A DNA stretch of 64,000 nucleotides, from contig CM023536.1 of assembly GCA_013350335.1 (NCBI GenBank), positions 46,074,314 to 46,138,313 of the forward strand. Direction: 5' to 3'. The DNA comes from Chimonanthus salicifolius (taxonomy: Eukaryota > Streptophyta > Magnoliopsida > Laurales > Calycanthaceae). Below, piece by piece: positions 33,496 through 46,639 of this stretch. Each line of letters opens with the position of its first letter. Position 1 is the first letter of the stretch. Both the position numbers and the translations under genes were made by a program. The notes beneath the pieces were generated by a model that worked only from the letters and a program-made list of their open reading frames with translations, was not told the origin of the DNA and did not search any database.

Positions 33496-33580
33496 AAAAT
33501 GGTAATTTCAGACCTTAAAACAAAAAGCGATGTCTGTTGGCAGAAAAGTGTGGTGTCTACATGGCCAGCCTAAACTTTTC
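33496..33580. repeat. Extra MULE-like right end
   Basis: AAAATGGTAATTTCAGACC, then GTGTGGTGTCTACATGGCC: the same terminal wording as the fold-back element next to it, suggesting that the fold-back was inserted in, or built from, an older element. Confidence 0.5.
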
Positions 33581-34800
33581 ACAACACTTATGCTTTCAGG
33601 TTTGAGTTTCGCAGTCGCTTAATATCCATAGTTTGCATGGAGTTTTATCCAATACCCTTATACTTATAGAAGTGTAGATCTTAAATTTTTCTTTCCTAAA
33701 AAATATATGTTTTAGAGATGCAAAAGCTATCATTTATATTGTAAACTCTTTCTTTTGATCTTATATATCCAAAATTTCCTTCAATATTTGGAGAGTTACA
33801 ATTATAAAATATTCAGAACAATGTAATATACTATAATAATTTATAAAAAAGTATACAAATTCATATAATTGTATTAAATGTGTGCATTTTTTATTAATTG
33901 AAGATATATAATTTTACTCCTATTGGATTATTCTATCTTCATCAATAGGCCATACAAAAATACAAAGCTTATTGAAGTCAATTTTTTCAACAACCAAATC
34001 ACATAGTTAATGTCGTGGCTCGACAGTCGGAAAATGTGACTAAAGTTTTTTCTTTTACACCCGCAACTCCAAGCACACGTAGATAAAGTACTTAAATTTC
34101 TCAAATATGCATAAATCTAGTCCATAAAGTTTTCATAAAATCCATAGGTACAGTCCGTAAATGTTAATACCATATACATGGTTCAGATAAGCAATTACAT
34201 TCCATACAAGCCATGTAAAGTAGCAAAATACAAAAACAAAGTGAGCTCCATGCAAAGATACTCCTCAAGCTTGTCCGCGGGGTCCCTCGGACTCCGCCGC
34301 CGTAATATCACTTGAAATTGTAAGAGTGAGTACATACAAACACATTAAAGGAAAATAAGTCATGCTACACAAGCACCATATCCAAGTACGACTTATTAGG
34401 TGGATCATGTACTTTTTCATTTGAAGTATTTCAATACAATACATATAAACCAAATTCTCTTATTAATTATATAAGTTGATCTTTAATTAATCTTAATCCA
34501 AATTAAAAATGAGTTGGAGGCCTTTGGGTTGAAAAATATTTACCCAAATAAAATATAAATAAACTAAAAATCATCTTCTAGAGCACTCCTATTGAAAATT
34601 ATGGTAGTTGGGCTTGAGGACTTGGGTCAAAATACAGTGCATATATTTTTCTTTTATTAAAGAAAATAGATTTACAATTTAAGTTTGGATTTTCAATTGT
34701 GTATGGAAGCATTTTTCAAGGCGGCACCAAATAATATAAAAATAAATGATTCTCATTTTTCTCTTAATTTCATTTTTTAAAAATAAAAAAATAAAATGAT
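33581..34800. other. Gene-free; possible LTR fragment
   Basis: No coding sequence. 34010-34330 contains GTCGTGGCTCGACAGTCGG and a GC-rich core CGGGGTCCCTCGGACTCCG unlike its AT-rich surroundings, perhaps an old LTR fragment. Uncertain. Confidence 0.35.
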
Positions 34801-34804
34801 AATA

Positions 34805-35725
34805 TTTCACTCAGGGTACAGATATCGGCCAATACAAAACATATCGATCAATATATATCGGTCTTTTAGTGCCGATTAATATCGGCCGATATGTATTGTA
34901 TCGGCCGTACAACCTATTTCTTGGCTGATATGTATATCAGTTCGATATCGGCCGAGATGATTTATATTGGATTTTTTTTTTATAAAAGAAATAAAAACGG
35001 TGATGGGTCTGGGTCAAAATATCGGCTGATATCGGCCCAGATATTAGCCGATATTTACGTTTTCAATTTTTTTTTTTAAAACAGTTTCTTTTTCGGTTTG
35101 ATTATATTTTTTAATTCAAAAAAATAAAATAATAAAATAATACTGATATTTAAAAAAAAAAAGGAGAGAGAAATTTATCAGCCGATATCTCGGCCGATAT
35201 TTGCATATCGGGCCGGGCCGAATTTTTGACCCTTGATTTCACTTTTACATCAGTCGATTCCTCCTTTAAAATAACTAATTTTTTTCCAATTCATATCCAC
35301 ACCGGAATTTGCCGTCCGTTCCATCCAAAGCCTTATCGCTTTCCAAATGCTATAAACAAATTACACCGACTTTTGATGTTTGGTTTGTTGAAAAACGAAA
35401 ACCTTTTCTAGGAAAAGTACAAAGATCCATTTAAGTGTGCCTCTCGTAATCTGCCGCCTACAATGTTTCTTGTTTCATAAGAAGAACCTGACGTCTTCAG
35501 TGACATGAGCTATGGAAATTATCTTCCAAATGAACGGCTCAAAATTGTTTTCTATAAAAAAAACCTTTATCTAATATTATTCAGTTGAGACTATTCACAA
35601 GCAGGAGTGAAAAATATGTTTTCGGCCGATATTTCAATGGATGAATTTCTCTTTTATTTTTTTCACAAAAATTACGGATATTGGCCGATATCACAATATC
35701 AGCCGATATGATGCAGTTATAATAT
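34805..35725. repeat. ATATCGGCCGATAT palindrome cluster
   Basis: 34805-35220 and 35600-35725 hold many copies of ATATCGGCCGATAT and variants (GATATCGGCC, GCCGATATTT). Between them 35225-35595 is ordinary AT-rich DNA. No frame is supported. Probably one non-autonomous element or two related ones; ends are not defined. Confidence 0.6.
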
Positions 35726-35728
35726 TGG

Positions 35729-35860
35729 CTACATGGGTGTAGTTTAACCGGTAATCTTCCACTTAAGGAAATGAGATGTGTTAGGTTCAAACTTCCGTGA
35801 CCTCACCTGATGTGCTCTAAGGACAATGAGTATCACTCGTAGAGATTTAAAGAAAAAATA
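35729..35860 (+). repeat. Possible SINE
   Basis: TGGGTGTAGTTTAACCGGT resembles an A box and TTAGGTTCAAACTTCC a B box, about 50 nt apart, followed by an A-rich stretch. No target duplication identified. Confidence 0.45.
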
Positions 35861-37464
35861 GTGACAAAAGTAATACAAACTTTTCTTTGATTTAAAATTT
35901 CCAATCACTCTGCCCCTATTCCCTTGGATTATAGGGTTGTATTTGTGCAAAGTACAAATCATAAAATTTTAATTTTCAATAATTTATATTTTAAATATTT
36001 TTTTAATGAATCAATCATAAGAAATTTTATGTTTAGTGTGAAAATACTTTTCCATCATTCTTAATTTCTACATAAATTTTAAAAGTATAAGAGCAAAATT
36101 TCTAAATTTTTTAATGTATACAATAATTTATAACTTTACGATATTACACCAAACTAGGAAAAAGAAATCATCATGAATTTAAATTTTCAAATACATCATT
36201 TTACATCTGTAGAAACGTGTCCTAAACCCTAAAGTACTTATCATTGATTCATATAACAAATGTTTACTGTTGAATATAAAATATTCAGTCATACTAAAAA
36301 AGAGGTTGTGGACACCGAATCCAACGTAGATTCAATTGAGGATAGACAGATCCAAATAGATTAAACTGATGAATTGGTTTTCTAAATTTTTGCGTAGATA
36401 GATGACGGGAAGTGAGGTCCGAACATAATCCATTGGATCCATTTGTACTGAAAATGGGCCCAATTGCATCTGTTTTGTGCCTAGGCCCATTTGGAGTCAA
36501 ATTGGCCTCTTGAAAAAACTCTTTAGGATATGGTTTTTGATACAGGAAAATAAATCTGTCATCAAGAGTGTAGATCTAAAAGTTAAATATGTTTCTTATG
36601 TGTCAGATTGAGTTTAAAATTTCTTTATAGTCCTATTCATCTTCCCTCTAAGATTATTCTAAACATCGACCTAGGTCGACTAATAAAGAGTTTATTGATA
36701 AAAGGGGGTGAATTCAAACTGGACAACCAGCTGCATTCCATATGTTAAGATCAATTTCGAGATATTGTAGAAATTAAAAATAACAATAAGCAATTTTAAA
36801 AAATTTAAATGAAAAATAACGGATAAGATATGCTGGCATGACATTGTCTTAAAGTCAAGTTTTAATTTTTCTAGCATACTTATTGTAGAAGTAAAAGAGG
36901 TTAGATAGATGCATGGAAATAATAAATAATTAAAAGAATTATTTTAAATGAAAAAGTAAAAGAGGTTAAGTTGCATTGTTGCAATGATGCAAGGAAACAA
37001 TTTTTCTATTTTTTCTATTATTTGCCCGTTGACTTATTGGAAATTCTGTCCAATGATCTAATCATTAAATTCTGTCCCAATGATCTAATCATTAGATTCT
37101 AATGCTAAATTAGTTTGAAGTTTGAACCTTAATAATGACACATTGAATGCAATGCTTTGCTAAACTATTTACAGGCCACACTCTTCTATAACATATACAG
37201 TAATTTCATGGGTTACAAAACCCAATTAAGGGCAGAAAGCTATTTAGCTCTCTACCCTCTCATTTATTTTATTCTTTTTTTCATCAAAAATTATTATATT
37301 TAATATTTTATTTTATTTTTAATTTCCTTCTCTTGATCTAAGGAGTTGAAGCTCTAAAAAATAGAAGAATTGGAGAGATTAAAAAGTTAAACATGTATTT
37401 TTAAATTTTACCTCTTGTGTAATTTTTCCATCAATTTCAATATAAAATTCAAGGATGTTAATTG
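35861..37464. other. Gene-free upstream region of gene D
   Basis: 36295-36540 is a diverged copy of the repeat in the C and E 3' flanks (24400-24620, 47690-47900): GGTCCGAACA, then CCATTTGTAC, then AATGGGCCC. The rest is AT-rich without features. Confidence 0.5.
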
Positions 37465-37640
37465 ATATAAGTTAGTCTGATGATCAAGAATCTCTCTTTA
37501 TCAAGAGAGGTCTTGAGTTTGATGTATACTCAAATTCTTCTGAGTCCATCTCTATAGAGTTACTCTTTATCATTTAAATTCAGTAGTCAGATGTGCACAT
37601 GTCTCGAAAAATCTACTTAAGTAAAATCTTCTACACGTGA
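37465..37640 (+). repeat. Possible SINE upstream of gene D
   Basis: GTCTGATGATCAAGAATC (A-box-like), then GTCTTGAGTTTGATGTATAC (B-box-like). Boundaries are not resolved. Confidence 0.4.
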
Positions 37641-37900
37641 AGTGTCTAAACATCTTCAATTATAAAAACAACTCAAAGATTTGAAATTAAAATATATTCA
37701 AATTCCTTTTAACAAATTTATTAAAAAAATGGTTTATTGAAAAGATTTACAATAATTGCAACAAGAGAGGGGTCAAAATTTGTGTGTCACTATCGATAGT
37801 GAACATGTTACAGTGGTTGGATGGAAACATTAGCTCCATCTTATCTACAACCAAAGGAAAAGACGAACAAAACTTGTCTATTTCGGAAAAATCCTTTACT

Positions 37901-37908
37901 TTTATATT
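37901..37908 (+). promoter_or_regulatory. TATA-like box of gene D
   Basis: TTTATATT about 95 nt before the ATG, followed by a (CT)n tract at 37953-37976 in the presumed 5' UTR. The layout resembles gene C, although the sequence is different. Confidence 0.4.
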
Positions 37909-38001
37909 CTCTTTTAGATCTATCCTACCATCTCTGCAAAATTAGCATTGCGCTCTCTGTCTCTCTCTCTCTCTCTGTGTAAGATACACAAATTGGAGGC
38001 A

Positions 38002-41000
38002 ATGGTGTCGTCTCAGAAGGTGAGTCTAGGAAGCTCTTTGCCGGTGCCTAACGTGCAAGAGTTGGCCAGAGAATCTATTGCAACAGTCCCATCTCGCTAC
38101 ATACGCCCCGATGAAGATCCTCCGGTCAACTTCCTCAGCGAGTCTCTTCCCACAGTTCCCACCATTGACATGCAGAAACTGCTATTTGATGAATCGTCGC
38201 CTTCCGAGCTCGAGAGGCTGCACTCTGCATGCAAAGACTGGGGCTTCTTTCAGGTTCTTCTCCACCATCACCCACCACATTATAATAATTCTACATCTCT
38301 CATTCTCGAATGAAACTTCCGAAAAAATGTTCTCTAACTAAAAATGGGCCATTCTTCTTAGTGTGACAGTTGTGTGTAGATAGAAAGGTTTACATACCTG
38401 AAGTAATCAGGTGCTGCTCAAAGAGATCTGGATACTTTGATCCTTAAAAGAAATGTTTTCTAACGTAAATGTTTATAAAGTTAATTATTGATAATAGTTA
38501 AGGCTTAATTTTTTTTTTTTTTAAATTACACTTCATTTCATTATCATGGATATGTAACTATTTAACTATTAAATTCTTTAAAGATGAAAATCCATCAAAT
38601 ACAGTCTTATTTTTCTAGTTCAAGATTTGAATTTGGATTTCGTATCTGTTCGATGTTGGATCTAAATTTCGATAAAGATGGATTTGGATCTATTTTTTCT
38701 AAAGTTGAAATATAGAGATGATTTTAATTTAGAGGATCTATTTTTTGTTATATAAAAGGAAGAACTTTTTAATTATCTAAATTTGAAATGGGTAGTGTTT
38801 GAATTTAAGTTTTTACAAAGTCTTTTATCTTTTAGAATATACATATGACATATCCTTACCCTAAAGAAAAAATATCAGGGCTTTAAATATTTTAAACCTT
38901 TCATGGCCTAAACGGGAGTAGGGTCCCAAGTCCTGTTCAAGCTGGCTCGGTGATCATATAAAAGCTTGCTAAAATTAGGTAAATAAGGCCAGACTCAAAT
39001 GAGCTGACTTGTAGTATTGGGCTCTTGGCTATGATTTTTTTTTTTTTAAATTTATAACCTTCAAAAACATGGATGGATCCAAGCAATGTGATATTTATTT
39101 GGCTTCAAAACATAATAAAGACTTTTTATTTGATTCATCATCACCTCATTTTGTGGGCCCTACCCAAATGTGTGAGATAATACCGTTCACACTATTATGT
39201 GGGGTGATCATTCATTAAAAGAATTTATACAAACATCTTTATGATATTTAAAAACTTAGTTTAGACACAGTGACATAAATTGTTCCCTTTATGTTAAAAA
39301 AGGAAAATAGTAATTTACATAAAATTGTACTCTCTCTGTTTCAAAATATTTGTCATATATATATTTTGAAATTGTCCCAAATTACTTGTCCTATTCCTTT
39401 ATTTTCACATTAAATCAAAGCTTTAACAATTTTGATGAGCTCCAAATCACTTTCCAATCTGCCATTTAGACACTACTTTTTTCTGCAAGGAGACACCGCT
39501 TTTCTATAAATTGTGTGAAATTACCATTTTGCCCTTCCATTTTAGATCATCCGAATAAACATTTAAGTGTAAAATATGTTCGTTCGAAATAATTTATGAA
39601 ATGGATGGACAGATTTGGAATTTTAAGAAAATAAGAATGAATTAGAGAGACAAAGGGATGCCATTTCTTCAATTGGAAAAAAGAGACGAGAAAAAGGTTG
39701 ACATGGGGAGGGATCGCAAATTGTTTTTGGAGGAGTTTAGATTGCATGGCTCTATAACATGTAGAATTTTGGAAAATGACTAAAGTGTCTTTCTCATTGA
39801 AATTAGTTTATATAGAAAATACATGCCTCCTGATGAAGAAAGAATAAATCAAGAATCAAATTACAATCCCTTGATTTGAGAAACTAGTAATAGTGAAAAA
39901 TACAATTTGAAAAGTCAACCGTATTCGTTAATACAAATAGTCAGAGAATGAATTCAGTCGTCCAAACTCCGGAGGCCGTATGCACCTTGGTCAGGCTAGA
40001 GTGTTATTTAAAAAAGTTGACAAGTGTCATGTTCTAATTCCATCATCTATATTATTTTAATCTTATTCACCAGATCTATTTAAATATAAAAATAATTTTT
40101 AAAATTTTATTTTATTTTTTATATAAAACCTCAAAATCGGATGGTTGAGTCTTGAAAATATAATTATTTAACTAGAAAGACCTCGAAGTGCGTGTCTTGG
40201 CTCAATCAAGTGTAATGTTTTAAGTCCATCATCTATATTATTTTAACCTTATTCATCATATGTATTTAAATATAAAAATATTTTTAATTTGTTTTTTATA
40301 TAAAACCTCAAAAATGGATGGTTGAGTCTTGAAAAATATAATTATTTAACTTAAAAGACCTTGAATTATGTGTCTTGGTTCAACCATATATTTTTGTACT
40401 TTTATATTTGAAAAATAATTATAATTTAAAAAATATGATTTATGTGACCCACCCATTAAGAACCGCAGAATTGAATCCTTACCGTACGTAGCATAGAATA
40501 TTGCGAGAATGGGACAAGTGGGTGAACCCTACATTGATCAAGCCCAACCTTCACTTGAAAATGCAAAATTTTCCTAGAATGAGAGGGATGATTCAGATGG
40601 GATGAAAGAAAGCTTACAACTTATAGATGTTTATCAAAGGATTATTCTCTACAATGCAATTAGAACTCATAAAAGGAATTCATAAAATTTATTTACTTGG
40701 AATGGTGTGTCATTGCAATAAATCAAAATTTAAAAGATGAACCTTTCGAAACAAAACATTAATGAAGCTTTTATTGTATTTTTTTTTTTAATTTACATGT
40801 GGAAAACTGTGGAATACCTAGCGTAAAATCTCCACGGGTGAGCCCACTACCCCTAGGACACACCAAGTCAGGTCCTGGAAACTCAAACTAGCATGCTTCA
40901 AATGCATGTTGTTTTACTGGAACCAGAAACTATTAAGGTAATATAGAAATAATAAAAATTTAAAATAACAACGGGCAATTTTAATTGCTTCAGCTTATTA

Positions 41001-43007
41001 GCTTATTATATACCGTTTAAAAATTTTATTTTATTTAATGCTGGTTTCATTTGCCAAATTATCTGGTTGAACTGATATTGTTGGGCTATTTTAGCACCGG
41101 TTTAGACCAAAATGATATGTTCATTCTTATTCTGTTCCAAATTTGAAGAAATTATGCTAGTTCAAAAATAAAAATGCCCATCAATGAATGAGTATAGCAA
41201 AATGTTTGATTTGATAACCAATATGTAGCAGCTTGTAAACCATGGTGTCAGCCCTTCATTGATTGAGAAGATGAAATCTGAAATTCAAAGCCTTTTCAAT
41301 CTTCCCCTACAAGAGAAGAAGAAGTATTGCCAGCAGAGAGGAGAGGTTGAGGGCTACGGTCAGGCCTTCGTCGTCTCGGAAGATCAGAAACTTGACTGGG
41401 CAGACATGTTCTATTTGATCACCCTCCCACCCCAACAAAGGAATCAACCTCTTTTTGAAAAGCTTCCTCCTTCTTTCAGGTTTGCTTGCTTCTATGTTTC
41501 ATAAGGAAACTTGTTGAAAGACGGTTGTGAAATAATGTGATGTCTTCCCTAATCAAAAGAGACTAATCTTATTTATAAAGAAAGGAGATTACAAATATGG
41601 AAGGTAAGATCAAAATAAAATAGGTAAAACACTAAAATGGAAAATACAATAATAGTAATAGCTATGTAATGAAAATCTAATTATATCAAGTATAATTTAA
41701 TAATATCTTAACACGCCTCTATAAGCTGTAGCATGTATGAAATAACAAAAAGCTTGGAAATGGCAGAGGAACTGCGACAAATGGCACACTAATTGATTAT
41801 AGGAGATGAGTAAGCAACACATTGATTGACTGCGAACTGGCAGCACATTGATTGGTTGAATTGGTAGTTGTAATGCTATGGGCACTTATTTTTGTAATTA
41901 TAAAAGTCATTGATTCAAATCATATGAATGTGAAGCGTCTTCTGAAAAATTTATTAAATTTAATTATAAGTGTCAACTCAAAATAAATAAGATAAATAGA
42001 TTTTTTTTTAATTTACGTGTGGGAAACCGTGGGAACCCAGCGTAAAACTCCTACAGGTGATATCCATTGCCCTTAGTTTACACCAAGTTAGGTTATGGTG
42101 GCTCGAACTTGGCACCTCATTAACGAGATAATGATTAACTTTTTAATGTTTTTTTATTCCATTGTAGGGAGATAGTTGCAGCATACGCATTGGAGGTGCA
42201 GAAGGTCGCTATGAGTTTATTGGAGCATATGGGTAGAGCTTTAGGAATGGATGTTGGAGAGATGAGAGAGATATTTTCTGATGGATTTCAAGGAATGAGG
42301 TGTAATTACTATCCCCCATGTCCTCAACCTGACCAAGTGATTGGCCTCACACCGCACTCGGATGCACAGGGACTTACCATCTTACTTCAAATAAATGAAG
42401 CTCAAGGTCTTGAAATCAAGAAAGATGGGATGTGGATTCCTGTCATGCCACTACCAAATGCATTTGTGGTGAATATAGCAGACATGCTTGAGGTGAGTTT
42501 ATTAAATTTATATTTCATTGACATTTTTTGATGATCAAAGTTTTGGGGTCTCTTAGAGCACTCGATTAATCTTCAGAGCATGTGTAAGCCTCTCTACTCA
42601 CACACATCTAGTAATTATACGGAGAGTGGCCCTTTGCGGTTGACTGGAAATTGAACTCATAACTCCCACTTCTAAAATTTGAGTTCCTAGATTATCACTC
42701 GAACCCCATGAGGCATTAATTTCATACTCATTTTATTTTGTTTTCTGATATTCTTCTGCAGATGATAACCAATGGAATCTATTGTAGCGTCCTTCATCGA
42801 GCAACTGTAAATTCAGTGCAAGAGAGGCTCTCAGTTGCTGCATTTTACAGCCCCAAACTATCAACTGAGATTGGTCCCTCGAGAAATCTAATCAACCCAC
42901 TGAGCCCACCATTGTACAGAAGGGTGACTGTGGAAAAGTACATGAAAATTTTCTTGAATCGGGAACTCAAAGACAAGTCAATGTTAGATCTGATGAAGAT
43001 CGAATGA
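38002..43007 (+). CDS. Dioxygenase gene D: intact SRG1-like 2OG/Fe(II) oxygenase, 356 aa
   Basis: Exons 38002-38253, 41232-41479, 42168-42492 and 42762-43007; introns of 2978, 688 and 269 bp. Total 1071 nt, 356 residues. N-terminal [17 protein letters not shown], then [13 protein letters not shown]; core [10 protein letters not shown]230/D232 (TPHSDAQ), H287 (LHRATVN) and R297-x-S299. All catalytic positions are kept. It is ten residues shorter than C at the C-terminus (ends LMKIE). The ATG at 38002 is chosen because it is the first true ATG after the CT tract and aligns with gene C. Gene A is its near twin. Differences from C in the active-site neighbourhood (SDAQG against SDANA; AAF against ATF) suggest a different substrate, which is inference. 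Intron 1 holds a MULE-like end, a tandem duplication and a SINE. Confidence 0.95.
39440..39570 (+). repeat. MULE-like left end in intron 1 of gene D
   Basis: TGCCATTTAGACACTACTTT, then AAATTACCATTTTGCCCTTC, then TAAAATATGTTCGTTCG: the same order as other MULE ends in the window. No matching right end was found nearby. Confidence 0.5.
40017..40390. repeat. Tandem duplication, about 185-bp unit, intron 1 of gene D
   Basis: Two diverged adjacent copies (about 40017-40205 and 40206-40390), each running from AAGTGT through CCATCATCTATATTATTTTA and GGATGGTTGAGTCTTGAAA to GTGTCTTGG. Confidence 0.7.
40775..40925 (-). repeat. SINE in intron 1 of gene D
   Basis: Poly-T, then TTTACATGTGGAAAACTG, CTCCACGGGTGAGCCCAC and ACACACCAAGTCAGG: the same family and orientation as the SINEs in gene A. 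Confidence 0.65.
42002..42150 (-). repeat. SINE in intron 2 of gene D
   Basis: Orthologous in position to the SINE in gene A intron 2 (6655-6790), so it was inherited through the duplication. Confidence 0.7.
42525..42720 (-). repeat. Second SINE-like family, intron 3 of gene D
   Basis: Same repeat and place as 8245-8460 in gene A. It fills most of the 269-bp intron. Confidence 0.6.
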
Positions 43008-44222
43008 AGAAACTGAGTCAACACAGATATATTTCCATGGTAGACCTAGCTCTAAAATAAAGATTGATATTTCTTGAACTTCAATTCTGCCAATGTGATA
43101 TTGTGAATATATTGGTTATGTACTTCTTAGTTTTAGATACAGTATGAATACTATTCAGCCCATTTATTTAAAATATTGATCCGATAGGCCCTGACTTTCT
43201 ATGCAACTTGCACTATTTGAAATATTCGAAAGATAAATAGTCTATTTTGAACTATTTTGTAAAACTTAGTGTAAACTTTCAATCACAATTTTTTAATTGC
43301 ATCGTTGAATAATTTTAAAAAGTAATATCTCACAGTTTTCTTATATGCACTATAATCAACATATCACTAATTTATAATTTAATTTGATAAAGTCAATATG
43401 CTGTTTAGACTTTAGAACAATGAATGTTAATATAATCAAAATAAAATCCGAACAGATCAATTAGAATTTTCGTGTAAGGAAGTGCCAATTCCAAGTTTAA
43501 ACAAAGAATTTAAAGGGATACTTAGCCAGAGGCTCGAACCTTATAGTGTTTTTTTTTTTTTTATGTCAATGGGTTTTGAAATTTTAAAATTTATCTGATG
43601 TTTGTAGTTTGCAGGAGGCTGCATGCATTCAAAGTTTTATCCAACCTCCTTGAATTCGAAGAGAGGTTGAGTCTTCTAGTTATTAGCCCTTAAAAAAAGA
43701 AAAGGGAGCTTTGAAATTTGAATTGTTATACGACTACACGAGCACTTGCATTTGTATTGGAACCCACTGATCATAAGGGACATCCATCTCTCATTCTATC
43801 TTAAATATTTCATTCTATTGGCTAATGAACAGAATTTAGATTCATCTTTATTATAAATTATTAAATAATTTGTTGACAGTGTCATCAATATTTTAGATGG
43901 CATTAATCATAGAAGCTGATTTTTATAAATTGATTTAACTTAAAAATTAAGCTGTAATTTTTATTTTAAATGAAATTGTTATACAAATATCACCATGTTT
44001 TAGCTATTTTGAAAATACTGAAAATTTTTATAATGTTTAAATATGCAAAAATTACTGTAGTAAATTGAAAGATCAATTGAAGTGGGTGAAAATCCCGTGA
44101 AGCAATAGCTTTAACCAGTCCTAATTTGAAGAAAAAAACCAATTATCCGCAGGAGTTCTCATATCTCATAGCAAAATATGAATTAAAAGGAATTTCTTTT
44201 TTATTATATTTGTCATTTTGAT
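43008..44222. other. 3' flank of gene D, duplicate of the gene A flank
   Basis: Collinear with 8739-9932. AATAAA at 43056-43061 is the likely poly(A) signal. No gene. The sequence after 44222 shows the state of the locus before the long LTR entered behind gene A. Confidence 0.8.
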
Positions 44223-46415
44223 TCACTATATAATTGATTAAATTAAATTTTTTAGATCAACGTAAAGTTATTTTATTACTTATAATATTTTTTTGTAACA
44301 TGGGTATTCTCATCCAGCATTTGAAGTGAGACCGGACATATTCTACCAATACACGAAACCACTCACAAGTTTAATGTACCAAGTAACTCTAAAAAAGTCG
44401 AATTCAACCCCTTACTCTAATCTTAAAAAATTAGACGTGTGGTCCTCCACCTTTAATTACACTTACACTTGAAGACAATCATGTTTTTGTCCCCATTAAT
44501 ATAAAAATATTATTAATTAAAATTTATCCTTTAGATTTAATTAACTATAAATTAAATTTTAAATAAATGTATTTGTCTAATATTAAACTTCAAATATAAA
44601 TGGTGGAATATGGAACCAATATTTCTTAAATTAAAAATCAAAAGCTTATCAATCTATATCTCAATATAAAAGTACTTTGATTGGATCTATACAATTTATT
44701 TTACTGATAAATCCCACAATATATTACGCATCAAATTATTAGATAAAAAATCTACAATGCTGTTTGGGCACACAAGATTACATGTGTGGGCTTAATTTAG
44801 CCTTTTGTGTCAGTGTGGGTACAATCTAGTGAGTTAAGTCAAATTGAGAGCTAAATTTTTGCTAATTCATTTTAAATTGGTGTCATTAGTGATATTTTTC
44901 ATCTTCCAACCCATCCATTTGTGTATGAATGAATGGAGAAATACAATTTCAACTCCCTATGGATGATGTGTTGGGCTTTCTTTGGAAGAAGAAAAACAGG
45001 TGGAGAAATATAAAATGAAATATCAAATTTAATGTCTTTGTCAGTACTAAAATCATGGTACGAAATTGTTGAATGTATTCGGGTGATTAAATCGTGTAGT
45101 GAATTTCTATGATACGAAAATATTGGATGTATTGGGGTGATTAAAGCTGACTCTCAGCCAGCAATTGGCACCATTGATTTTAATTCACTTAGTGGCACCA
45201 TTGCTACTAAGTGATAATAAAATTACATCATTTTGTGCGGTAGAGAAATGCCATCAAATTTTATACGCGAACTTGACGGAATTGCAACTTTTTGTTTCGT
45301 CTTTTTGTTTGATGTACAGACGACGAGCGGTCCCAATTTAGGCTGGGGAGACCACAACTGCAACTTTCATTTTATAAAAAGCCAAATGTAATTAGGAAGA
45401 TTTGGACCTTCTTTTTTCATACAAGTTTAAAGCACTGTGGACCACTCACCGTACGTTTATCCTAAACGTAGGAAGATTTGCCGCGTGGATAACGAATCTT
45501 AATCTAATTGGCTCCGTACATATCCTTTTTGCGTGTACTTTGCATGTGCTGTGGAAGAGTCGGGATCTTCTAGAAGTTCACTTCTTGGAGGAGTCGTAAG
45601 CACCACCTCTCATGTTGACACGTTGCAGTCAAGTACCACGTCAACACTTGTTTAACGGAGACAAATTTCCAGACAAATTTTCTACTGTTCTGTCTCGTCC
45701 GATGGGAAGGAGCGTGAGTGTGAGAGCAACGAATGTGAAAGAGAGAAGTGATGGCGTCAAACTTTTGTTTCATTTAAAACCCAAAAATGCAAAATGCAGA
45801 GAAAATAGCATGAATATTTTTTTTTAAAAAAAAAATTACCTGAAGTAAGGTTTTCAAGACTTCTTAAATCGATTTTACGTCTGTATGCTGATTTACTGGT
45901 TCAAAGCTCGACCGGAAATGGTGGAAAGAGGTAGGAGACTCATATTTCATCTGAGATGGGAAGGAGAGTGAGAGATAGAACAACTCTTGACGCGGCAATT
46001 TACTGCAACTTCTGAAGTCGAATCTATGATGGGGAGGGGAGGGGTATGACAAGTGATATGAGAGTATATGTTTGGATGAGGAGTAAATTTTGTAGGAGTT
46101 ATTTGGAGCTAGGGGTTATTTTAGGTATTATGAATATCCTTTGTTTAGAAAGGATTCATAAAAGTAAAAGGGAAGGGATAAAAATTTAATTTTTCATCTT
46201 AAACATAAGACTGTGTTTGGATGGGGTAATCGGAATAACCCCTTGTTACTCTTGTTTGATAATTAAGGAGTAGAGATAAAAAATCAATATTTTATCTCTC
46301 TTTCTATTTTTGAAAATCTTTTCCAAACAAAGGGTATTTATAATATTCAAAGTAACCCTTGATAAAAAAATAACCCTGGACAACCCCTCTTCATTATCAA
46401 ATAAGAAAACTCAGA
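44223..46415. other. Duplicated upstream block without promoter or exon 1
   Basis: 44449-44480 matches 12834-12870. 44920-45140 matches 14700-14920. 45150-45390 matches 16740-16990. 45490-46200 matches 17630-17830 joined to 19290-19745, showing that the 1.4 kb at 17890-19290 is an insertion in the other copy. 46210-46400 is the MITE also seen at 19746-20015. No gene. Confidence 0.7.
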
Positions 46416-46419
46416 CACA

Positions 46420-46560
46420 ATCCTACTAAAATCTCCACAGATGAACTCACTACACCTGGGACACACTAAGGTTAGGTTATGGGGGTTCGAACCCGTAATC
46501 TCCTGCTTCTTAAGGAGGGAGGTAAGCAGTTGAGATACACTGAGTATTAAAAGTTGAATT
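46420..46560 (-). repeat. SINE at the E truncation point
   Basis: Reversed SINE with B-box-like GGTTCGAACCC on the minus strand and TCTCCACAGATGAACTCAC. It lies between the upstream block and the truncated intron 3 of E. Confidence 0.65.
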
Positions 46561-46639
46561 TAAATCTTAAAAAAACACTTAGAAACATTTTATATTTATT
46601 ATTGGATATATGCTACAACGGGTCCAAACAACTAAATAG

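Noticed and set aside
37948..38001. Start of gene D further upstream
   Set aside because: The extension begins at a TTG, runs through the CT tract of the 5' UTR, and is absent from gene C.
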